DNA from: an uncultured Bacteroidales bacterium
GTDB lineage: Bacteria; Bacteroidota; Bacteroidia; Bacteroidales; Bacteroidaceae
Assembly: GCA_937906165.1 (NCBI GenBank)
Contig: CALCYA010000104.1
Location: forward strand, 1 to 32,895
Length of the DNA stretch: 32,895 nt
Direction: 5' to 3'
Positions 8,868 through 16,579 of this stretch are shown here, in pieces. Position 1 is the first letter of the stretch. Every line of letters begins with the position of its first letter. Position numbers and translations under genes: made by a program. The notes under the pieces were generated by a model. It saw only the letters and a program-made list of their open reading frames with translations, did not search any database and was not told the DNA's origin.

Positions 8868-10553
8868 TCACTTGCTTACCAGAAACCACTCTTTGTAGAG
8901 CAAAGCCCCGTGGCGGTCATACATCTTGAGCAGATAACGCCCACCGGGCAGGCCGCGCACGCCTATACGCTGCGAATATCTGCCTTTATATATGCTGCGG
9001 CCGTAGATATCAAGAACCTCTACACGGGCACCCCACGAAGGTTGCTCGGGCAACAGCAGTTCTTCGAGGAACGGACCTCCAACGGCACCATAGTTCACGA
9101 ACAACGGTTCACCCTCCCTGCCATAAGCATCGACAGCAGTCACAGCCAAAGCCAAAGCCTTGAAGGAACGGCAATGCCATACAAAAGAACAGTCGGCGAG
9201 ACCCGAGGCGAGGAGATTGTCAATGTTACCAACATCCACACTGTCACCCAACGAGCCGTATACATTGTAACGCACGGCAGGCTCACCTTCACGCGAAGCG
9301 ACAGGATACCATTTTAGAGCAACGGCACTGTCACTCCTTAAGGAGCTATCAAGCAACGGAACAGAGGGCGCAGCCCCTTCACCCCACCACATTGGCGGCA
9401 CAAAGGCTGGTGTTCTGTTCGCGGACTCATATACGGCACGTGCGCCGCTCTTGCCGTCGAGCAGATGCTCGGTGCGGAACATTATGCTGCCGGCGGTACC
9501 GGCACTGCGTGAGGTATGCAACTGGCGTTCAATCTCTACCGGACGCCACCCGCCATACTCCGGCAACAGACGGTAAACGCCTATTCCCGGCACAATGTGA
9601 CGGCCATAGGAATTCTCCTGCCAATCGAGGACAAAAGGATAGAAATTATTGCCGTTGAAATAAAGCATGGGAAAAAGCGCATCCATTATACCCTCACGCA
9701 TCCAGGCCTGAGCATCCTGATAGACAGCATCATAGGCGTTCCAGCCGAGCGAGCTGTAACGGGTGAGGTCATCGTATTTGCCCAATGGTGCACAGCTGAC
9801 ACGTACCCATGGCTTCATCGCCTTGACACAGCGGTATACCTTGCGTGCGATATCCGTTATATTGGCCCTGCGCCACTCTGCCAACGAAAGCCCCTTGCCG
9901 TGCTTACGGTAGAGAGCCGCATCGGGATAACCGTTGGTGCGGTCGGGGTAACGGACATAATCAAGGTGTATGCCGTCTATATCATATTTTTTCACAATCT
10001 CTTCAACAAGCGACACTATGTAGCCCGCCGTTGCCGGATTACCCGGCTCCATATACCACTGCCCTTTGAAGTGGGTGCAGAGGTCGCGGCGACGGCGCGG
10101 AAGAGCATTCTTGCCCTGACGGCGCACATAATCGTCCTTACCCACAGGCAATGTCACAAGCCATGCGTGCAGCTGCATTCCGCGCTTGTGGCACTCCTCT
10201 ATCGCAAAGGCAAGAGGGTCGTACAACGGTGCCTTGCCCGAAGTGCCTGTGAGCAGGCGAGCAAAAGGCTCTATTGCAGAGGGGTATATGACATCACCGC
10301 GCACACGGGTCTGCAACAGCACCGTGTTGATATGAAGTGCCTTCAACGAGTCGAGGATTTCAACAAGCTGCGCTTTCTGCTGCTCGGCTCCCGCTGCATC
10401 AGCGGCAGGCTTCCGCGGCCAGTCGAGATTCTCTATTGTGGTGAGCCACACGGCACGATACTCATATTTTGGCGGCACAACACCTTGCGCCGCCGATGAG
10501 AGTGCCTTAAAAAGGCAAAGTATAATAAATACGACACTTGTCACTCTTTTCAT
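8868..10553 (-). CDS. Secreted GHL10/DUF187-type glycosyl hydrolase with type-A C-terminal sorting domain
   Basis: The protein is 561 aa from the ATG at 10553, which I prefer over an upstream in-frame TTG at 10574. This start gives a clean signal peptide (MKRVTSVVFIILCL, cleavage near SSAAQG). The catalytic TIM barrel (family-10-like glycosyl hydrolase, PF02638 type) starts at YEYRAVWLTTIENLDWPR and includes GIHLDYVRYPDR and FPMLYFNGNN, both typical. Relatives are poorly characterised; some act on peptidoglycan or related glycans, so substrate is open. A fibronectin-III-like segment follows (VALKWYPVAS...). The C-terminus (VEVLDIYGRSIYKGRYS, then GVRGLPGGRYLLKMYD and EWFLVSK) matches the Por/type IX secretion type-A sorting domain. 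It is divergent from nifJ and convergent with the MCE gene. Confidence 0.82.
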   Translation of the reverse strand: MKRVTSVVFIILCLFKALSSAAQGVVPPKYEYRAVWLTTIENLDWPRKPAADAAGAEQQKAQLVEILDSLKALHINTVLLQTRVRGDVIYPSAIEPFARLLTGTSGKAPLYDPLAFAIEECHKRGMQLHAWLVTLPVGKDDYVRRQGKNALPRRRRDLCTHFKGQWYMEPGNPATAGYIVSLVEEIVKKYDIDGIHLDYVRYPDRTNGYPDAALYRKHGKGLSLAEWRRANITDIARKVYRCVKAMKPWVRVSCAPLGKYDDLTRYSSLGWNAYDAVYQDAQAWMREGIMDALFPMLYFNGNNFYPFVLDWQENSYGRHIVPGIGVYRLLPEYGGWRPVEIERQLHTSRSAGTAGSIMFRTEHLLDGKSGARAVYESANRTPAFVPPMWWGEGAAPSVPLLDSSLRSDSAVALKWYPVASREGEPAVRYNVYGSLGDSVDVGNIDNLLASGLADCSFVWHCRSFKALALAVTAVDAYGREGEPLFVNYGAVGGPFLEELLLPEQPSWGARVEVLDIYGRSIYKGRYSQRIGVRGLPGGRYLLKMYDRHGALLYKEWFLVSK

Positions 10554-10660
10554 CTTCACACGAATCAAAAACAATCACAAAAACAGTTACAGGCAAGAGA
10601 AGAGCATCATGCTTGCTTTAATGCCGTCCCGAACCGCATCATATTTTCATGCGTTAAGCA

Positions 10661-10668
10661 CAAAGATA
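10661..10668 (-). promoter_or_regulatory. -7 element (TATCTTTG) for the GHL10 gene
   Basis: Read on the minus strand this is TATCTTTG, an exact TAnnTTTG match, about 108 bp upstream of the ATG at 10553. No clear TTTG -33 is seen. It lies back to back with the nifJ promoter, about 40 bp apart. Confidence 0.5.
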
Positions 10669-10710
10669 CATTTTTTCTCTGTTTTTATAATAAGGTTTCC
10701 GATTATTTTG

Positions 10711-10718
10711 TAACTTTG
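10711..10718 (+). promoter_or_regulatory. -7 element (TAACTTTG) for nifJ
   Basis: TAACTTTG is an exact TAnnTTTG match 80 bp upstream of the nifJ ATG; no good -33 TTTG is at the expected distance. The transcribed leader would contain a short hairpin (about 10739-10756, GCACCCT/AGGGTTGC) and no Shine-Dalgarno sequence. Confidence 0.55.
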
Positions 10719-10798
10719 TATGTTCGGAAAAACAGAAAGCACCCTTTGAGGGTTGCATTTATTTAGAGATAATACATCAATTCATAAATTATTGCGTT

Positions 10799-13700
10799 AT
10801 GACAAAAGCAAAAAAATTCATCACTTGTGACGGAAACCAGGCGGCAGCACATATCGCCTATATGTTTTCCGAGGTAGCAGCTATCTACCCTATCACTCCG
10901 TCGTCAACAATGGCTGAATATGTTGATGAGTGGGCAGCACAAGGCCGCAAGAACCTCTTCGGCGAGACCGTATCTGTACAGGAAATGCAGTCAGAGGGCG
11001 GCGCAGTAGGAGCACTCCACGGCTCATTGCAGGCCGGTGCCTTGACCAACACATTCACCGCTTCGCAGGGTCTGTTGCTGATGATTCCTAACATGTACAA
11101 GATTGCCGGCGAGAAATTGCCTACAGTATTCCATGTTTCGGCACGTTCTTTGGCCGGTAACTCACTCAGTATCTTCGGTGACCACATGGACGTTATGGCA
11201 TGTCGTCAGACAGGTTTCGCAATGCTCTGCGAGGGTTCGGTACAGGAGGTTATGGACCTTGCAGCCGTAGCACACCTGTCTACACTCAGGAGCCGCATAC
11301 CGTTCCTGAACTTCTTTGACGGATTCCGTACATCACACGAGATACAGAAGATTGAGCTCATCGAGCAGGAGGAGATTGCTCCACTCGTTGACTGGGATGC
11401 TATCCAGCAGTTCCGCGACAGAGCATTGAGCCCATACTCACCTGTTGTACGCGGTACAGCCGAGAACCCCGAGACATTCTTCACACACAAGGAGAGCGAG
11501 AACCCATTCTACAATGCTGTTCCCGACATCGTTGCCGACTACATGAAGGAGATCTCTGCCATCACAGGCCGCAACTATGCTCCTTTCACATACTATGGCG
11601 CCGAGGATGCCGACCGCGTAATCATCGTTATGGGTTCTGCAACAGAGGCTGTAAAGGAGGCTATCGACTACATGACAGAAAGAGGCGAGAAGGTGGGTTT
11701 GGTAAGCGTACACCTCTACCGTCCGTTCTCAGTGAAGTATCTTGCTGCTGTAATGCCTAAGACAGTGAAGCGCATTGCTGTGCTTGACCGCACAAAGGAG
11801 CCCGGAAGCAACGGTGAGCCTTTGTACCTTGACGTTGTCGAGGCGTTCACAAACACTCCTGAGCTCAAGGCAATTGACCCCATCATCGTAGGCGGCCGCT
11901 TCGGTTTGAGTTCAAACGACACAACACCAGCCATCATCATGGGTGTTTACGAGAATCTTGCATTGCCTACTCCAAAGAACCACTTCACATTGGGTATCGT
12001 GGACGACGTAACATTCCTCTCTTTGCCACAGAAGGAGGAGATTGCAGTTGTTGACGGCATGTTCGAGGCAAAGTTCTACGGCCTTGGTGCTGACGGTACT
12101 GTAGGTGCAAACAAGAACTCTGTAAAGATTATCGGTGACAACACAAAGAAGCATTGCCAGGCATACTTCTCTTACGACTCAAAGAAGTCGGGCGGTTTCA
12201 CATGTTCACACTTGCGTTTCGGTGACAAGCCTATCCGCAGCACATACCTGGTGAACACTCCGAACTTCGTTGCTTGCCACGTTCAGGCTTACCTGCGCAT
12301 GTACGATGTTACACGCGGTTTGCAGAAGGGCGGTACATTCCTCCTCAACACAGTATGGGAGGGCGATGAGCTCGCAGCGAACCTGCCTAACAACGTAAAG
12401 AAGTATTTCGCAGACAACAATATCACGGTATACTATATCAACGCAACAAAGATTGCCCAGGAGATCGGTCTCGGCAACCGCACAAACACCATTCTCCAGA
12501 GTGCATTCTTCCGCATCACACAGGTTATCCCTGTAACACTTGCTGTAGAGCAGATGAAGAAGTTCATCGTTAAGTCTTACGGCAAGAAGGGTCAGGATGT
12601 CGTTGACAAGAACTACGCAGCCGTTGACCGCGGTGGCGAGTACCGCCAGTTGGCTATCGATCCTAACTGGTCTAAGCTCCCCGCAGACGTTGAGGAGAAC
12701 AGGAACGAGCCTGAGTTCATCACAAAGATTGTACGTCCTATCAATGCACAGAAGGGTGCGCAGCTCCCTGTTTCAGCATTCAAGGGACTTGAGGACGGTA
12801 CATGGCCTGTAGGTACATCGGCATACGAGAAGCGCGGTGTGAGTGCATTCGTTCCAAAGTGGAATGCCGAGAACTGTATACAGTGTAACCGCTGTGCATT
12901 CGTATGTCCTCACGCAGCTATCCGTCCATTCGTAATGGATGAGGCCGAGGCAGCAGGCATCAATGCCGACAAGATTGAGATGAAGGCTCCTGCAGCGATG
13001 AAGGGCATGCAGTTCAGAATCCAGGTGAGCGTACTCGACTGCTTGGGTTGCGGTAACTGTGCTGACGTCTGTCCGGGTCATCCGAAGACAGGCAAGGCCC
13101 TCACAATGGTTTCTCTTGAGGAAGAGAGAGCCGAGGCTGCAAACTGGGATTACTGCGTGAAGAACGTGAAGAGCAAGCAGTCGCTTGTTGACGTAAAGAG
13201 CAACCCGAAGAACTCACAGTTCGCTACACCGCTCTTTGAGTTCTCTGGTGCATGTTCAGGCTGTGGTGAGACACCATACGTAAAGCTCCTTACACAGCTC
13301 TTCGGCGACCGTCAGGTAATTGCCAATGCAACAGGATGTTCTTCAATCTACACAGCATCTGTTCCTTCAACACCATACACCACAAACGAGAAGGGTCAGG
13401 GCCCGGCATGGGGTAACTCATTGTTCGAGGACTTCTGCGAATTCGGTTTGGGTATGAAGCTTGCCGAGAAGAAGATGCGTTCACGCCTTGAAAGACTGCT
13501 CACCGAGATCCAGACATACCGCAGCTGCCCTGAGGATATGAAGGAGCTTGCACAGAAGTGGATTGACAACAAGGAGAACGCCGAGGTTACAAAGGAGATT
13601 ACTCCTGCTATCATCAAGGCTTGCGAGGAGTACGAGAGCGACACAAGCGAGCAGATCCTTGCTATCAAGCAGTATCTTGTAAAGCGTTCACAGTGGATTA

Positions 13701-14362
13701 TCGGTGGTGACGGTGCTTCATACGATATCGGTTACGGCGGTCTCGACCACGTGATTGCATCGGGTGAGGATGTAAACATTCTTGTTCTTGACACCGAGGT
13801 ATATTCAAATACAGGCGGTCAGTCTTCAAAGGCAACTCCTCTGGGTGCTATCGCCAAGTTCGCTGCTGCCGGTAAGCGCATCCGCAAGAAGGACCTTGGT
13901 ATGATTGCCACAACATACGGTTACGTATACGTTGCACAGATTGCCATGAGCGCAAGCTACGACCAGTGCTTGAAGGCTATCCGCGAGGCTGAGGCTTATC
14001 CGGGTCCATCACTCGTGATTGCATACGCTCCATGTATCAACCACGGTATCAAGAAGGGTATGGGCAAGTCACAGGCCGAGCAGGCTGCTGCCGTTGAGTG
14101 CGGTTACTGGCACTTGTGGCGTTACAACCCTGCACTCGAGGAGGAGGGCAAGAACCCATTCACACTCGACAGCAAGGAGCCACAGTGGGAGAAGTTCCAG
14201 GATTTCCTCCAGGGCGAGGTACGTTACGCTTCACTAGCAAAGCAGTTCCCGGCTGAGGCACATGAGCTGTTCGAGGCTGCAGAAGGCATGGCAAAGAAGC
14301 GCTATGCAAGCTACCAGCGTATGGCTAAACTTGACTGGAGCAAGGAAGAGACAGCTGAGTAA
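10799..14362 (+). CDS. nifJ: Pyruvate:ferredoxin (flavodoxin) oxidoreductase
   Basis: This 1187-aa single-chain enzyme oxidises pyruvate and CoA to acetyl-CoA, CO2 and reduced ferredoxin, the central step of anaerobic fermentation in the cytoplasm. All domains are visible in order: N-terminal pyrimidine-binding domain (YPITPSSTMAEYVDEW near residue 35), domain II/III with CoA-binding region, a two-cluster ferredoxin domain (CIQCNRCAFVCP near 692-703 and CLGCGNCADVCP near 748-759), and the TPP-binding domain. The proximal-cluster cysteines are in CSGC (about 817-820) and NATGCSS (about 845), with the last in YAPCINHG (about 1078). The TPP/Mg signature is GDGASYDIGYGG followed by DTEVYSNTGGQ (about 968-1005). 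The length is the usual one for the homodimeric form. Codon use is strongly biased, consistent with high expression. It has its own promoter and a strong terminator, so it is monocistronic. Confidence 0.98.
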   Translation: MTKAKKFITCDGNQAAAHIAYMFSEVAAIYPITPSSTMAEYVDEWAAQGRKNLFGETVSVQEMQSEGGAVGALHGSLQAGALTNTFTASQGLLLMIPNMYKIAGEKLPTVFHVSARSLAGNSLSIFGDHMDVMACRQTGFAMLCEGSVQEVMDLAAVAHLSTLRSRIPFLNFFDGFRTSHEIQKIELIEQEEIAPLVDWDAIQQFRDRALSPYSPVVRGTAENPETFFTHKESENPFYNAVPDIVADYMKEISAITGRNYAPFTYYGAEDADRVIIVMGSATEAVKEAIDYMTERGEKVGLVSVHLYRPFSVKYLAAVMPKTVKRIAVLDRTKEPGSNGEPLYLDVVEAFTNTPELKAIDPIIVGGRFGLSSNDTTPAIIMGVYENLALPTPKNHFTLGIVDDVTFLSLPQKEEIAVVDGMFEAKFYGLGADGTVGANKNSVKIIGDNTKKHCQAYFSYDSKKSGGFTCSHLRFGDKPIRSTYLVNTPNFVACHVQAYLRMYDVTRGLQKGGTFLLNTVWEGDELAANLPNNVKKYFADNNITVYYINATKIAQEIGLGNRTNTILQSAFFRITQVIPVTLAVEQMKKFIVKSYGKKGQDVVDKNYAAVDRGGEYRQLAIDPNWSKLPADVEENRNEPEFITKIVRPINAQKGAQLPVSAFKGLEDGTWPVGTSAYEKRGVSAFVPKWNAENCIQCNRCAFVCPHAAIRPFVMDEAEAAGINADKIEMKAPAAMKGMQFRIQVSVLDCLGCGNCADVCPGHPKTGKALTMVSLEEERAEAANWDYCVKNVKSKQSLVDVKSNPKNSQFATPLFEFSGACSGCGETPYVKLLTQLFGDRQVIANATGCSSIYTASVPSTPYTTNEKGQGPAWGNSLFEDFCEFGLGMKLAEKKMRSRLERLLTEIQTYRSCPEDMKELAQKWIDNKENAEVTKEITPAIIKACEEYESDTSEQILAIKQYLVKRSQWIIGGDGASYDIGYGGLDHVIASGEDVNILVLDTEVYSNTGGQSSKATPLGAIAKFAAAGKRIRKKDLGMIATTYGYVYVAQIAMSASYDQCLKAIREAEAYPGPSLVIAYAPCINHGIKKGMGKSQAEQAAAVECGYWHLWRYNPALEEEGKNPFTLDSKEPQWEKFQDFLQGEVRYASLAKQFPAEAHELFEAAEGMAKKRYASYQRMAKLDWSKEETAE

Positions 14363-14387
14363 TATGGCTTAAACCTTAAATAACTGA

Positions 14388-14420
14388 TTAGAGGCACGCA
14401 ATCGCGTGCCTCTAATTTTT
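14388..14420 (+). terminator. Intrinsic terminator of nifJ
   Basis: A stem formed by TTAGAGGCACGC (14388-14399) and GCGTGCCTCTAA (14404-14415) with a 4-nt loop is followed by a T tract (14416-14420). It begins 26 bp past the nifJ stop. The T tract overlaps the left copy of the 14-bp direct repeat flanking the downstream insertion. Confidence 0.9.
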
Positions 14421-14628
14421 GTAATAATATAGATGTTGTCCAAAACGTATCATGTCATGTTGAACGAAGTGAAACATCTCGCAAAATTGCTGGCAGGTTC
14501 TGTGAGAGATCCTTGACTTTGGCCCCTCCGGGCGTCGACCGTTGGTTCGCATAGCTCAGGATGACACCATCGCAGTAGATATTTGCATAGATGGACAACT
14601 ACTATATTATTGCCCTAATTTTTGTAAT
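14412..14628. mobile_element. MITE-like insertion (about 190 bp) with terminal inverted repeats and a 14-bp flanking direct repeat
   Basis: An exact 14-bp direct repeat, CTAATTTTTGTAAT, occurs at 14412-14425 and 14615-14628. Just inside are inverted repeats AATAATATAG.. GTTGTCCA (14423-14442) and TGGACAAC..CTATATTATT (14592-14611), matching at 18 of 20 positions. The interior carries a REP-like palindromic element (14453-14566). No transposase or reading frame is present, so it would be a non-autonomous element mobilised in trans. The direct repeats look like a target-site duplication, with the target being the T tail of the nifJ terminator. The 3-nt overlap of the left direct repeat with the left inverted repeat means the exact ends are uncertain. 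Confidence 0.6.
14453..14566. repeat. REP-like palindromic repeat, diverged copy with internal expansion
   Basis: The left arm begins TGTCATGTTGAACGAAG and ends CATCTC (14453-14480). The right arm starts GAGAGATCC (14504) and ends CTCAGGATGACA (14566). These are the same ends as the repeat found inside the GH92 gene. The right arm is interrupted by about 35 bp of GC-rich sequence (TTTGGCCCCTCCGGGCGTCG...). Repeats with these ends are widespread between and within Bacteroidota genes. Confidence 0.65.
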
Positions 14629-14796
14629 TAATAAAATCTTTAGGGTCATTAGGGAGCAAACACAAAACTTTAACCCGTTAAATGTTACACATTACACCTT
14701 AAACATTACCCATAACACAATACCCCATTTGAACCAACCGCCCACCGGCATTGTTATCAAAACATGTTTCAATTAACCATTAAATAAAGGATAACT
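14629..14796. other. AT-rich leader upstream of the GadC-like permease gene
   Basis: No gene is supported here. The short in-frame ORF that crosses the insertion end is low-complexity and unlike a protein. I see no exact TAnnTTTG element, so the permease promoter is not assigned. An AAAGGA 7 bp before the ATG at 14797 is an unusually good Shine-Dalgarno-like sequence for this genome. Confidence 0.45.
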
Positions 14797-16245
14797 ATGT
14801 CTACATTAACAAAAAGTGTAAAGTTGGGCGTTGCCACATTGGCAATCATGAACGTGACTGCCGTGGTATCGTTACGTGGGTTGCCTGCCGAAGCGGAATA
14901 TGGCATCAGCTCGGCATTCTACTACCTGTTCGCAGCCCTTGTGTTCCTCATCCCCACATCATTCGTAGCCGCGGAATTAGCGGCAATGTTCCAGGACAAG
15001 CAAGGCGGTGTGTTCCGCTGGGTTGGCGAGGCTTTCGGCAAAAGGACAGGCTTCCTTGCCATCTGGTTGCAGTGGGTGGAGAGTACCATCTGGTACCCGA
15101 CAGTGCTTACCTTCGGTGCTGTATCACTCGCATTCATCGGAACGGACAGTGCTGCCGACATGTCGCTCGCCTCGAACAAGTTCTACACCCTTGTCGTGGT
15201 GCTTGCCATCTACTGGGCCGCGACATTCATCTCGCTGAAGGGCCTCGACTGGGTGAGCAAGGTAGCAAAAATAGGCGGTCTCGTGGGTACAATCATCCCG
15301 GCCGGCCTGCTGGTGTTGCTGGCAATCATATACCTTATCGGCGGCGGCAAGTCACAGATGGATTTCGGCGGCAGTTTCTTCCCAGACATCACCAAACTTG
15401 ACAATCTTGTCCTTGCGTCTGGCATATTCCTCTTCTACGCAGGAATGGAGATGACCGGAATACACGTCAAGGACATGGAGAACCCGAGCCGTAACTATCC
15501 CCGGGCAGTATTCATGGGTGCCATAATAACCGTACTCATTTTTGTATTGGGCACCTTTGCCTTGGGTATTGTGATTCCACAGAAAGATATAAACCTGACA
15601 CAAAGCCTGCTTGTCGGCTTTGACAACTACTTCAAGTTCGTCGGAGCATCGTGGCTTTCACCTGTCATTGCCGTAGCGCTCGCCTTCGGAGTGCTTGCAG
15701 GAGTGCTCACTTGGGTATCGGGACCATCAAAAGGTATCTTTGCCGTAGGCAAGGCAGGCTACCTGCCACCATTCATGCAGAAGAGCAATAAGATTGGCGT
15801 GCAGAAGAATATCCTGCTCATACAGGGTGCGCTTGTAACAGTGCTGAGCCTTCTGTTTGTAATAATGCCATCGGTACAGAGTTTCTACCAGATTCTGTCA
15901 CAGCTGACCGTGCTCCTTTATCTTATAATGTATCTGTTGATGTTCGCCGCAGCAATCTATTTGCGCTACAACATGAAGGATGCTCCACGTCCGTTCCGCC
16001 TGGGCAAGAGCGGCAATGCCGTGATGTGGATTGTCAGCGGAGTAGGATTTTTAGGCAGCCTCCTGGCATTTGTACTCAGTTTTATTCCTCCTGCACAGAT
16101 TGCAGTGGGCAGCAACACGGTGTGGTATGCAGTGCTGTTCATCGGATGTATCATTGTCGTCGGAGCACCGTTTGTAATCTATGCAATGCGCAAACCGAGT
16201 TGGGTGGACAAGGATTCACAATTCGAGCCGTTCCATTGGGAGTAA
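14797..16245 (+). CDS. APC-superfamily amino-acid permease, GadC-like (glutamate/GABA antiporter family)
   Basis: This 482-aa integral membrane protein has about 12 predicted membrane helices. The N-terminus (MNVTAVVSLRGLPAEAEYG) and segments GGVFRWVGEAFGKRTGFLAI and LQWVESTIWYPTVLTF match the GadC branch of APC transporters. GadC exchanges extracellular glutamate for intracellular GABA in acid resistance. Two cautions apply: no glutamate decarboxylase or glutaminase gene is adjacent, and the protein ends at residue 482 (FEPFHWE), so it lacks the C-terminal plug that gates E. coli GadC (511 aa). Substrate may therefore be a different amino acid pair. It is flanked by a MITE-like insertion upstream and a long palindromic terminator whose stem contains its stop codon, and looks monocistronic. 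Confidence 0.82.
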   Translation: MSTLTKSVKLGVATLAIMNVTAVVSLRGLPAEAEYGISSAFYYLFAALVFLIPTSFVAAELAAMFQDKQGGVFRWVGEAFGKRTGFLAIWLQWVESTIWYPTVLTFGAVSLAFIGTDSAADMSLASNKFYTLVVVLAIYWAATFISLKGLDWVSKVAKIGGLVGTIIPAGLLVLLAIIYLIGGGKSQMDFGGSFFPDITKLDNLVLASGIFLFYAGMEMTGIHVKDMENPSRNYPRAVFMGAIITVLIFVLGTFALGIVIPQKDINLTQSLLVGFDNYFKFVGASWLSPVIAVALAFGVLAGVLTWVSGPSKGIFAVGKAGYLPPFMQKSNKIGVQKNILLIQGALVTVLSLLFVIMPSVQSFYQILSQLTVLLYLIMYLLMFAAAIYLRYNMKDAPRPFRLGKSGNAVMWIVSGVGFLGSLLAFVLSFIPPAQIAVGSNTVWYAVLFIGCIIVVGAPFVIYAMRKPSWVDKDSQFEPFHWE

Positions 16246-16290
16246 AGAGAAAAAGAGACCGCTTGGTCTCTTTTTCTCTTTACTCCCAAT
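16235..16290 (+). terminator. Long perfect palindrome/terminator overlapping the permease stop codon
   Basis: Arms 16235-16260 and 16265-16290 are complementary over all 26 bp around the loop GCTT. The left arm includes the final codons and stop of the permease gene, and the right arm contains a CTCTTTTTCTCTTT tract. It can act as a terminator although no separate T tail follows the stem. Confidence 0.75.
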
Positions 16291-16308
16291 GATTATTGCA
16301 GGCAAAAA

Positions 16309-16500
16309 TTATCGGCCTGCCAGCTGAGCAATGGTCACGCGTAGTACGGACGCAGTTCGTGCCGCGTGGGTTGCGGTTGCAAAGCAACAGTTGCAGGTCA
16401 ATGATAAAAAAACAAGATTGCAATGGTCACGCGTAGCACGGACGGAGTTCGTACAGCGTGGGTTGCGGTTGCAAAGCAACAGTTGGCAGGTCAATGATAA
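16309..16500. repeat. Two-copy structured tandem repeat with inverted ends (unknown type)
   Basis: Units at 16329-16407 (79 bp) and 16421-16500 (80 bp) repeat with a 92-bp period. Each has CAATGGTCACGCGTAG at the start, GGTTGCGGTTGCAAAGCAAC in the middle and CAATGATAA at the end. Within each unit GTTGC-AAA-GCAAC forms a hairpin, and in copy 1 CACGCG/CGCGTG forms an outer stem. A left sequence TTATCGGCCTGCCAGCTG (16309-16326) is an imperfect inverted copy of the right end (GTTGGCAGGTCAATGATAA), so the whole block could fold back on itself. The period is not a multiple of three, and it is bounded by two terminators. It may be a non-coding RNA gene or a REP-type element. Confidence 0.65.
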
Positions 16501-16522
16501 GAATCTTTTTTACTGAAACATC

Positions 16523-16551
16523 AAGACAACAGCGTACTGTTGTCTTTTTTT
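16523..16551 (+). terminator. Intrinsic terminator after the tandem repeat
   Basis: AAGACAACAG (16523-16532), loop CGTA, and CTGTTGTC (16537-16544) form a stem followed by seven T residues (16545-16551). It lies just upstream of the GH92 start, and no annotated gene ends between it and the previous terminator. It would therefore terminate either permease read-through or an RNA made from the repeat region. Confidence 0.75.
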
Positions 16552-16553
16552 GC

Positions 16554-16561
16554 TATCTTAG
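16554..16561 (+). promoter_or_regulatory. Possible -7 element (TATCTTAG) for the GH92 gene
   Basis: TATCTTAG deviates from TAnnTTTG by one base and directly follows the terminator T tract. The ATG at 16580 is 18 bp downstream, giving a very short leader. No -33 element is recognisable. Confidence 0.35.
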
Positions 16562-16579
16562 CACAAAATCGTGATTTCC

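Noticed and set aside
9516..10499. Long plus-strand ORF (327 codons) antisense to the GHL10 gene
   Set aside because: It is a shadow of the GHL10 coding sequence, which has clear domain motifs; the antisense product has no recognisable features.
14545..14566. tRNA-like string (GGTTCGCATAGCTCAGGATGAC)-type segment, resembling a D-stem region
   Set aside because: It is the right arm of the REP-like repeat; no acceptor stem, anticodon loop or T-loop can be formed around it.
14591..14776. 61-aa ORF upstream of the permease gene
   Set aside because: It crosses the end of the MITE-like element, is low-complexity and has no credible start context.
16309..16494. Minus-strand 61-aa and plus-strand 61-aa ORFs in the tandem repeat
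   Set aside because: The repeat period of 92 bp shifts frame between copies, so there is no shared peptide and no sign of coding selection.
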